From: Oscillospiraceae bacterium
Lineage (GTDB): Bacteria > Bacillota > Clostridia > Oscillospirales > Ruminococcaceae
Length of the DNA: 11,050 nt
Direction of reading: 5' to 3'
NCBI GenBank assembly: GCA_031285645.1
Contig: JAITVU010000061.1
Coordinates: 1 to 11,050 of the forward strand
Shown here: positions 1-4,839 of the stretch, piece by piece
Position numbering within the stretch: position 1 is the first letter of the stretch
How the letters are laid out: each line of letters starts with the position of its first letter
The notes under the pieces: generated by a model
What the model was told of the DNA's origin: nothing
Databases searched by the model: none
What the model saw: the letters and a program-made list of their open reading frames with translations, nothing else
Translations under genes and position numbers: made by a program

Positions 1-64
1 GCCGCCACGCAGGCATGCGTGACGGAGCCGCGCTTTTTAAAGCGCGGCGGATTTGCGACCCCGG
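1..64 (+). repeat. Three-hairpin intergenic repeat, copy 1 (cut off by the window start)
   Basis: This is the right-hand part of a structured repeat that also occurs at 4427-4530 (inverted) and 9769-9872. Visible parts, in order: GCCGCC (1-6), matching the 3' arm of hairpin 1; a shortened hairpin 2 with stem CACGCA (6-11) and TGCGTG (16-21); hairpin 3 with a perfect 10-bp stem at 27-36 and 39-48 and a TT loop; and the terminal motif GGATTTGCG (49-57), followed by a CCCCGG tail. Compared with the complete copies, hairpin 2 has lost about four bases from its 5' arm and the terminal motif reads GCGAC instead of GCGGC, so this copy looks older or degraded. It lies upstream of tyrS in the tyrS orientation. 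Whether it is part of the tyrS transcript cannot be seen. Confidence 0.85.
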
Positions 65-108
65 ACTATTCGGCCATCAGAAATAGTTCAGGCGCGGCTT
101 TTTCTGAT
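65..108 (+). promoter_or_regulatory. Two mutually exclusive stems upstream of tyrS
   Basis: ACTATT (65-70) can pair with AATAGT (82-87), while ATCAGAAA (76-83) can pair with TTTCTGAT (101-108). The two stems share bases 82-83, so they cannot form together, as in an attenuator switch. No run of T follows the second stem, so it is not a standard terminator. The conserved T-box bulge sequence expected in many Firmicute tyrS leaders is not present in this stretch. The role is unknown and the pairing could be chance. Confidence 0.25.
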
Positions 109-154
109 AATCGTCAAAACACAAATACAGGCCCTATAATAAGGAGGACTTTAA

Positions 155-1384
155 ATGACACTCTACGAGGAACTCACCCGCAGGGGGCTTATCGCCCAAA
201 TGACGCATCCCGAACAGATTGAGGCGCTGCTCAACAAGGGCGGCAGTACCTTTTACATGGGCTTTGACGCCACCGCCGACTCCCTGCATGTGGGTCACTA
301 CACCGTTTTAACCATCATCAGGAGAATGCAGATGGCGGGCATGCGCCCTATTTTGCTCCTCGGCACAGGCACAACCATGGTGGGCGACCCCAGCGGGCGC
401 ACCGACATGCGCCAGATGCTCAGCGTTGAGGAGATCAACTACAACGCCGACCGCTTTGTCGAGCAGATGGGCCGTGTTGTCGATCTGGACAACGCCATTG
501 TCGAGCGCAACGGCGACTGGCTGATGAAGCTCAACTACATCGAACTGCTCAGGGATATCGGCGTGCACTTCTCCGTCAACAAAATGCTGGCGTTCGAGTG
601 TTTCCAGTCCCGGATGGAAACCGGCCTCACCTTTATTGAGCTCAACTACATGATCATGCAGAGCTACGACTTCTTACACCTGTTCCGCAAACACGGCTGC
701 ACCCTGCAGCTGGGCGGCAACGACCAGTGGGGCAATATCGTCAGCGGCGTGGATCTCGTGCGGCGGGTTGAGGGCAAGGAAGTGCACGGCATGACCTTTA
801 CTTTGCTTACAAACAAGGACGGCGTCAAAATGGGCAAGACGGTGGGCGGTGCCGTCTGGCTCGACAAAAACCGTTTTCCGGTCTACGACTTCTTCCAGTA
901 CTGGCGCAATGTCGATGACGCTGAAGTCATCAAGTGCCTCAAAATGCTCACCTTCCTGCCCATTGAGGAGATTGAAGCCATGGAGACATGGGAGGGCAGC
1001 CAGCTCAACAAGGCCAAGGAAATACTGGCCTGGGAACTCACTAAAGATGTGCACGGCAAAGAAGAGGCCGATAAGGCGCTCGAGGCGGCCAAAGCCCTGT
1101 TTGGCGGCGGCGGTTCGGATGAAAATATGCCCTCGACAACACTGGCCGATTCCGATTTTGTTGATGGCGCTGTTAACATCCTTGATTTAATGGTGCGCAC
1201 AGGGCTCGCGCCGTCAAAGGGCGAGGCCCGCAGGCTTGTGCAGCAAAACGGCGTCAGCATTGATATGGGCGGCAGCTTCGCCCCTATCGCCGATATCGCG
1301 TTTGCCGTAAAGGCGTCAGACCTGGACGGCAAAGAGATAATCATTCGGAAAGGCAAAAAAGTATTTCATAAAATAAGCCGTTGA
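155..1384 (+). CDS. tyrS: Tyrosine--tRNA ligase (TyrRS)
   Basis: This is a cytoplasmic class I aminoacyl-tRNA synthetase that charges tRNA-Tyr with tyrosine using ATP. The 409-residue length fits bacterial TyrRS. The Rossmann catalytic core carries the HIGH-type motif HVGH (residues 45-48), the tyrosine-pocket block GGNDQWGN (187-194) and the KMSKS-type loop as KMGKT (225-229). The C-terminal part, about 346-405, has an S4-like RNA-binding domain (LAPSKGEARRLV). The ATG at 155 is preceded by AAGGAGG (141-147) at 7-base spacing, which decides the start. The gene is followed by two hairpins, the second a strong terminator, so it appears to be monocistronic at its 3' end. No T-box is seen in the 154 bases available upstream. 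The identification is firm. Confidence 0.98.
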   Translation: MTLYEELTRRGLIAQMTHPEQIEALLNKGGSTFYMGFDATADSLHVGHYTVLTIIRRMQMAGMRPILLLGTGTTMVGDPSGRTDMRQMLSVEEINYNADRFVEQMGRVVDLDNAIVERNGDWLMKLNYIELLRDIGVHFSVNKMLAFECFQSRMETGLTFIELNYMIMQSYDFLHLFRKHGCTLQLGGNDQWGNIVSGVDLVRRVEGKEVHGMTFTLLTNKDGVKMGKTVGGAVWLDKNRFPVYDFFQYWRNVDDAEVIKCLKMLTFLPIEEIEAMETWEGSQLNKAKEILAWELTKDVHGKEEADKALEAAKALFGGGGSDENMPSTTLADSDFVDGAVNILDLMVRTGLAPSKGEARRLVQQNGVSIDMGGSFAPIADIAFAVKASDLDGKEIIIRKGKKVFHKISR

Positions 1385-1462
1385 TTTAAAGTCTTTCCAA
1401 TGATACATTTTGTCTTTCGGCCTTTTTTCACTGAATCAAACTTGTCAGTTATATCGTGAACA

Positions 1463-1491
1463 AACTTCAAAACCGTTCCGGTTTTGAAGTT
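1463..1491 (+). repeat. Perfect 13-bp hairpin in the tyrS 3' region
   Basis: AACTTCAAAACCG (1463-1475) and its exact complement (1479-1491) enclose a TTC loop. No T-tract follows, so this alone is not an intrinsic terminator. It sits 13 bases before the strong terminator at 1504-1550. It may stabilise the 3' end of the tyrS message or be the remnant of a second terminator. Confidence 0.6.
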
Positions 1492-1503
1492 CGATGAGTA
1501 TAA

Positions 1504-1550
1504 AAAAAGCGGGCATATGGAAATAATTACATTCCATATGCCCGCTTTTT
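1504..1550. terminator. Strong symmetrical intrinsic terminator after tyrS
   Basis: A 19-bp stem pairs 1504-1522 with 1532-1550 around a 9-base loop. The core is GCGGGCATATGGAA, with five A on the 5' side and five T on the 3' side, so it can end transcription from either direction. It closes the tyrS unit before the next promoter. Confidence 0.9.
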
Positions 1551-1579
1551 CTGTATTTATCATACCACAAATCCGCTTA

Positions 1580-1618
1580 AATAACAAGACTGTTATTTTT
1601 GAGAAAAGGCGGTATAAT
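1580..1618 (+). promoter_or_regulatory. Probable promoter with overlapping inverted repeat, upstream of the 1687-3007 operon
   Basis: A perfect -10 hexamer TATAAT lies at 1613-1618. The -35 region at the right distance is weak (TGTTAT, 1591-1596, 16-base spacer). It forms the right arm of a 7-bp inverted repeat, AATAACA (1580-1586) and TGTTATT (1591-1597), with a 4-base gap. A protein bound there would cover the -35 region. Predicted transcription would start near 1625, leaving a leader of about 60 bases before the GTG at 1687. Confidence 0.45.
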
Positions 1619-1686
1619 AAGCTTCTATGGTCAGAACCACTACAATGAGCCACATGTAACTTGTCCGATTGCAAGGAGGCGGATCC

Positions 1687-2154
1687 GTGGAAAACGCCAA
1701 CAGCTTAATTCCTTTTTTGCCCGATCAAAACCAGCTCGCGAAGGGGCTGTCGGACAGCAATACGCTGGCAGCCCGTTACGGCCTGATATTAGTGGCCGGC
1801 GACATCAAAACGCTCCTGCACAGACAGCAGGATGTCCTGCGCGAAACCAACCGAATCGAGTTCGGCTCCGGGCCCTATGAGAAGCTGATATACGCGCTGT
1901 GTGACAGCCCCTATATCGATCAATCCACTTATGCGGATACGTTGGGTGAGCTCTGTGAGCTGTTCTACCGATTCAAAAGCGAATCCGGGGAAATATGGAG
2001 CGACGACGAGCTCATTGAGAAAATGGCGGATCTCTTCAACGGAGCCTGCTACGGCGCTGTGGAACTTGTATCCGACAGGCTTTGGCAGTCGCTGCATACC
2101 GAACCTGAGACCATCGATGATGAGGACGAGGAGGACGACGAACCGCTTGAGTAA
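1687..2154 (+). CDS. Uncharacterised protein, probable DUF6323 family
   Basis: The product is 155 residues, soluble and mostly helical, with no signal peptide or membrane segment. The block around residues 57-102 (PYEKLIYALCDSPYI, then TYADTLGELCELFYRFKSES) and the later DDELIEKMADLFNGAC segment match my recollection of the DUF6323 family of Clostridia, whose function is unknown. The tail, from about residue 140, is strongly acidic (DDEDEEDDE). The GTG start is chosen because AAGGAGG (1673-1679) sits 7 bases before it; the upstream in-frame TTG at 1669 lies within the ribosome-binding site. The stop overlaps the start of the next gene by 8 bases, so the two products are probably translationally coupled and made in similar amounts. 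The family name is from memory, not from a search. Confidence 0.75.
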   Translation: MENANSLIPFLPDQNQLAKGLSDSNTLAARYGLILVAGDIKTLLHRQQDVLRETNRIEFGSGPYEKLIYALCDSPYIDQSTYADTLGELCELFYRFKSESGEIWSDDELIEKMADLFNGACYGAVELVSDRLWQSLHTEPETIDDEDEEDDEPLE

Positions 2155-3007
2155 CGAACTCGCCAAAAATTACGACTTTTCGCAGTTTAAGGAGGAACTT
2201 TATCCCCTGCTTAAACGGCAGGTCTCGCTCTATACGATGGGGGACAGCTCTTACCTGCCTGCCGAGAAAGTCCAGGAACTGCTCGAATCGGTCCGCTTCA
2301 CGGTTGAAACCCACCTTACACTCGGCAATGCCGATGAAGACCGCACGCTGGCGCGCCTCTTTGAAAAGGGCGGGCTCGACGTATGGCGGCTTGTCGAAGA
2401 GGGAAAGCGGCTCTTTAACGCCGCCGGAAGGACCGCCGCCGGTTTCGGCAGCGTCGCTTACAAAGATACCATGGATGCCATCGGCGGTTTTTTCAGGGTG
2501 TATGATTTGCGCTTTTTTGCCCACGACATCCCCTGCATGATTGATTATCCCCTGTGCCTGCCGGTTCCGGACCGCCTAAAGGGTATTTGCTTCATCAACG
2601 ATTACCTGCGCCGCATTATTCTGGAAAACCGTTTTTGCCTCTGTTTTGACCGGCGCGCCGCGGCCCGTTTATTGACTGTCTGTCGGCCCGACTACAAGGA
2701 ACTGATCCTCAATCTTTTCGAGCCCCTGTTCCTGTGCGCCCTCGGTCATGCCGTTCTGGGGAGAAATATCGGGGATATGAGCCTCGGTATAACGGACGCT
2801 CAAATGCTTTACAGCCGGTTCAGGCCCTGGGACGATGGAAAGGCGAAGGCCTGCCTGCATGAGGCTGTCAATAAATTATGCGTTTACTTCGGCCTGTGGG
2901 ACAGTGCCATGCGCGCCTATCTGGCACAGGCGGCCCATGACCAGATGCCCATTTTGAAAAGCGCCTCGCTTGAGGGATATGAGAATATGTTCGGTGTGCA
3001 ACGTTAA
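2147..3007 (+). CDS. Uncharacterised protein, probable DUF6179 family
   Basis: The product is 286 residues and cytoplasmic. It shows the N-terminal block ELYPLLKRQVSLYTMGDSS (about residues 17-35), a central DIPCMIDYPLC segment, and a C-terminal half rich in aromatic residues ending LEGYENMFGVQR. The YTMGDSS block and the upstream DUF6323-like partner agree with my recollection of the DUF6179 family, which has no assigned function. The reading frame stays open back to 1901, but that extension is antisense-like and lies inside the upstream gene. The TTG at 2147, just before the upstream stop (TTGAGTAA), gives the family-like start MSNELAKNYDF. AGGAGG (2129-2134), embedded in the acidic-tail codons of the previous gene, is its ribosome-binding site at a rather long 12-base spacing. 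Co-transcription with the gene at 1687 is near certain. Confidence 0.78.
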   Translation: MSNELAKNYDFSQFKEELYPLLKRQVSLYTMGDSSYLPAEKVQELLESVRFTVETHLTLGNADEDRTLARLFEKGGLDVWRLVEEGKRLFNAAGRTAAGFGSVAYKDTMDAIGGFFRVYDLRFFAHDIPCMIDYPLCLPVPDRLKGICFINDYLRRIILENRFCLCFDRRAAARLLTVCRPDYKELILNLFEPLFLCALGHAVLGRNIGDMSLGITDAQMLYSRFRPWDDGKAKACLHEAVNKLCVYFGLWDSAMRAYLAQAAHDQMPILKSASLEGYENMFGVQR

Positions 3008-3359
3008 AAGCCCGGCTGAGGAACACGGTTTTTGACTGTTTTGGCTTCAAGCCCTCCAATCGGCATATGATAATATTCACTTTTGAATTGTCCTTTATCT
3101 CGATTTGCATTGACCAAACGGAAAGCCGCTTTCCCTTATTTTCAGATTGTTTTAAAGCGGCTTGACTATAAAACAGCCACATTGCAACGCATTGTTGCCC
3201 GGTTGTCAGCACTTGTTTATAGACAGCAACGCTATAAATTGTGTAGTATAGCATAAGAGAACGATGGGAGAGGCTGAATAGCAGATTTTCGGCCCGTTTG
3301 TGGCTTTTCCGCATAGGCAATTGCCGAAATGCCGCAAATGCCGCAATTAAGGAAAAGTG
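3008..3359. other. Intergenic region before the regulator-lipoprotein operon
   Basis: These 352 bases hold no credible gene. A 10-bp inverted repeat, AAGCCGCTTT (3123-3132) and AAAGCGGCTT (3154-3163), has a 21-base loop and no clear T-tract. AT-rich segments near 3214-3256 contain TATAAA and TATAGC, but no -35/-10 pair with normal spacing could be settled. The 3' end holds the short tandem repeat listed separately, followed by a ribosome-binding site (AAGGA, 3349-3353). Confidence 0.5.
3322..3347 (+). repeat. Three short tandem units just before the XRE gene
   Basis: TGCCGAAA, TGCCGCAAA and TGCCGCAAT follow one another directly, ending two bases before the Shine-Dalgarno site of the gene at 3360. 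The unit GCCGCAAAT equals the terminal motif of the structured repeat family in this window. This may be an operator for the adjacent regulator, a repeat remnant, or chance. Confidence 0.45.
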
Positions 3360-3728
3360 ATGGTTATCAACATGGAAACAGACATTTCAAACAGACTCGT
3401 CGAATTGAGGAAAAAACAGGGCTATTCCCAGGACAAAGTGTCGGAGCTATTAAATGTGACCCGCCAGGCCGTTTCGAAATGGGAGACCGGGCAGGGCCTC
3501 CCCGACGCGGGTAATCTTGTCGCGCTCAGCGAACTTTACGGCGTCACATTGGATTACCTGCTCAAGGGCGAAGAGCCGGACGTCCAGCCCCCTGTGCCCG
3601 CGCCCCGGAAAATGGGGCCCTTTAAAATCTTGCTGCTTGCCCTCCTCGGCTTCGCAGGCGTTTCTCTGATCGGCGCCCTGTTCATCTTTCTGCTGTCTTA
3701 TCTCACCAAATCAGCTTACGGAGGGTAA
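3360..3728 (+). CDS. XRE-family transcriptional regulator with C-terminal membrane helix
   Basis: The product is 122 residues. Residues 9-70 form a Cro/CI-type helix-turn-helix domain; the recognition-helix block VTRQAVSKWETGQGLPD is at 33-49 and is typical of the XRE class. After a proline-rich linker (73-84) a single hydrophobic stretch, about residues 87-114, should anchor it in the membrane. This suggests a membrane-tethered DNA-binding protein, an arrangement common in Firmicutes. ATG 3360 is preferred because AAGGA ends 6 bases before it; GTG 3357 and ATG 3372 are possible alternatives. The stop is followed after one base by the start of the lipoprotein gene, so the two form an operon. 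By analogy with small XRE operons it may regulate its own transcription; the target is not visible. Confidence 0.9.
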   Translation: MVINMETDISNRLVELRKKQGYSQDKVSELLNVTRQAVSKWETGQGLPDAGNLVALSELYGVTLDYLLKGEEPDVQPPVPAPRKMGPFKILLLALLGFAGVSLIGALFIFLLSYLTKSAYGG

Positions 3729-3729
3729 A

Positions 3730-4311
3730 ATGAAAAAAACGCTTATTATCATCATAGTGTCGATATTCGTTTTATCAGCGGGATGCAGCCTTGGACGGAT
3801 GCCGCCCGCCGATGAAAGCCTGCCCGTACAGGCGTATTCGCCGGCAGAGGCTGTCAGCCGCGCGTTTGACGCGCTTAAACAGGCGGACGCGCCCACATTC
3901 AACGCCCTCATCCAGTATCAGACGACAAAAACCGGCCTTGTTGTCTCGGAAGCCGAGCGCTACTTCGGCAGCTCGCTGGATGATGAGGGCCGGGAATACA
4001 TTTTGGCTGTGTTTGAGAAGCTTGATTACGCCATTTTATCTGAAACAATTGAGGAAACAGGCGCTGTCGTCCGCGCAGAGATCACAAACCGGGATTTGTC
4101 CGACCTCGACATCCTGCGTTATCCTGACGCCGACAATCCGTATACGGCCGCGATCCGGGACTGTGACGCGACGCTTACAAGCACGGTTGATATTGCGGCT
4201 GTGCCGACCGATGCCGGCTGGCGCATTGTAATTGACGACGCGCTGACGCAAGCTTTATGGGGCAACAAAAAAGGTGTGCTGGATGCGCTTAGAGATTTGT
4301 TCAAGCGCTGA
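3730..4311 (+). CDS. Putative lipoprotein, uncharacterised
   Basis: The product is 193 residues. It starts with MKKT, a hydrophobic stretch of about 12 residues, and the lipobox SAGC with cysteine at residue 19, so it should be lipid-anchored on the outer face of the membrane. The mature part begins with SPAEAVSRAFDALKQADAPTF, a pattern seen in small Firmicute lipoproteins with an NTF2-like fold (DUF4878/DUF5105-like), followed by alternating charged strands such as VVRAEITNRDL. That family placement is only inference. GGAGG (3720-3724) lies inside the 3' end of the upstream XRE gene and precedes the ATG by 5 bases, so expression is coupled to the regulator. A membrane-bound regulator paired with a surface lipoprotein could form a sensing pair, but nothing in the sequence proves it. 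No clear terminator follows. Confidence 0.85.
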   Translation: MKKTLIIIIVSIFVLSAGCSLGRMPPADESLPVQAYSPAEAVSRAFDALKQADAPTFNALIQYQTTKTGLVVSEAERYFGSSLDDEGREYILAVFEKLDYAILSETIEETGAVVRAEITNRDLSDLDILRYPDADNPYTAAIRDCDATLTSTVDIAAVPTDAGWRIVIDDALTQALWGNKKGVLDALRDLFKR

Positions 4312-4412
4312 ATCCATCCTGAAGGAATCTGACCGCATGCAACGCGTTCGGAAAAAGGAGCCCTTCCCATAGAGAAACAGCCGCCAATACTATGAGCTTT
4401 TTTACGGGCCCT

Positions 4413-4530
4413 GAGCCACAAATCTACCCGGAGCCGCAAATCCGCCGCGCTTTTAAAAGCGCGGCCCAATACGCATGCCTGCATGCGTATTGCCCCGGCG
4501 GCAAGCCGCCGGGGAAGATTTGCGGCGTTT
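4413..4530 (-). repeat. Three-hairpin intergenic repeat, copy 2 (complete, inverted)
   Basis: The core is 4433-4526 (94 bp). Terminal inverted repeat GCCGCAAATC (4433-4442) pairs with GATTTGCGGC (4517-4526). Between them lie three hairpins: a perfect 11-bp palindrome at 4444-4465; a 12-bp stem 4467-4478/4481-4492 with a CT loop; and a 10-bp stem 4493-4502/4505-4514 with an AA loop. Read on the minus strand it aligns end to end with copy 3, including flanking AAAC on the left and TCCGGG on the right. An extra variant of the terminal motif, GAGCCACAAAT (4413-4423), lies just outside, as if the end had been duplicated. It sits between the lipoprotein gene and the ATPase gene, outside any reading frame I accept. 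Confidence 0.92.
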
Positions 4531-4580
4531 GGTTTAAGCGGGAAATTTGGCGTCACCTGTCAATCGTGCTATAGTTAATT

Positions 4581-4628
4581 CACTTTGAAACAGCACGCCT
4601 GTTTTAAAGTGAAACCAGTGTATATAAT
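4581..4628 (+). promoter_or_regulatory. Inverted repeat next to a TATAAT element
   Basis: CACTTTGAAACAG (4581-4593) and CTGTTTTAAAGTG (4599-4611) match at 12 of 13 positions around a 5-base gap. TATAAT lies at 4623-4628. The right arm of the repeat covers the expected -35 position, where no good -35 hexamer is seen, as at an operator or activator-dependent promoter. It would serve the ATPase gene, with a leader of about 200 bases. Confidence 0.4.
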
Positions 4629-4636
4629 CGGACCAG

Positions 4637-4664
4637 AAGGCCCGGCTTTTTAAAGCCGGGCCTT
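4637..4664 (+). terminator. GC-rich hairpin in the ATPase leader, terminator-like
   Basis: A perfect 13-bp stem pairs 4637-4649 (AAGGCCCGGCTTT) with 4652-4664 around a TT loop. Only TTTCATTA follows, so the T-tract is weak. It begins within about ten bases of the predicted start from TATAAT 4623-4628. It may end read-through from the upstream operon. A smaller hairpin with stem ACAGGT/ACCTGT follows at 4695-4712 and is trailed by CCTCTTTT. Confidence 0.45.
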
Positions 4665-4796
4665 TCATTATCCGGTATGGGCCCCGAACAAAATACAGGT
4701 GCATAAACCTGTCCTCTTTTGCGTATATATGAACATGTCCAAGCCTGCCATAACGCGGGGCGCGCGCGAAAAAACATGATGTCATAATAAACGCCT

Positions 4797-4839
4797 GGAG
4801 GGAGGTGTGGCCGGCGGCGCAGCCGGACGGCCATAAAAG
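4797..4839 (+). promoter_or_regulatory. Unusual translation start region of the ATPase gene
   Basis: The strongest Shine-Dalgarno sequence, GGAGGGAGG (4797-4805), lies about 35 bases before the ATG at 4840, and only a weak purine run (AAAAGA) is close to it. Between them is a GC-rich stretch that can fold (CCGGC 4811-4815 with GCCGG 4822-4826, or TGGCC 4808-4812 with GGCCA 4829-4833). A 9-codon frame from GTG 4807 (VAGGAAGRP) ends at TAA 4834-4836, three bases before the ATG. This fits either a coupled leader peptide or a hairpin that brings the strong site near the start codon. Confidence 0.45.

Noticed and set aside
135..140. Perfect TATAAT as a tyrS promoter -10 box
   Set aside because: It is directly followed by the ribosome-binding site; transcription would begin at or after that site, and no matching -35 is present. 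A start farther upstream, perhaps outside the window, is more likely.
1..154. T-box riboswitch before tyrS
   Set aside because: The conserved T-box bulge sequence and a terminator/antiterminator pair are not found in the visible leader; the hairpins at 1-64 belong to the repeat family.
1901..2146. 5' extension of the DUF6179-like gene back to 1901
   Set aside because: It lies entirely inside the upstream gene in another frame, has no ribosome-binding site and an unlikely protein composition; TTG 2147 fits better.
2868..3320. 150-codon minus-strand reading frame
   Set aside because: It runs from the intergenic region into the antisense of the DUF6179-like gene, has no recognisable domain and no ribosome-binding site.
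3322..3347. CRISPR-like or satellite repeat
   Set aside because: Only three units of 8-9 bases without spacers; far too short for a CRISPR array.
4444..4514. Insertion sequence or transposase remnant within the repeat
   Set aside because: No coding frame or transposase motif is present; the unit is under 100 bp and consists of hairpins only.
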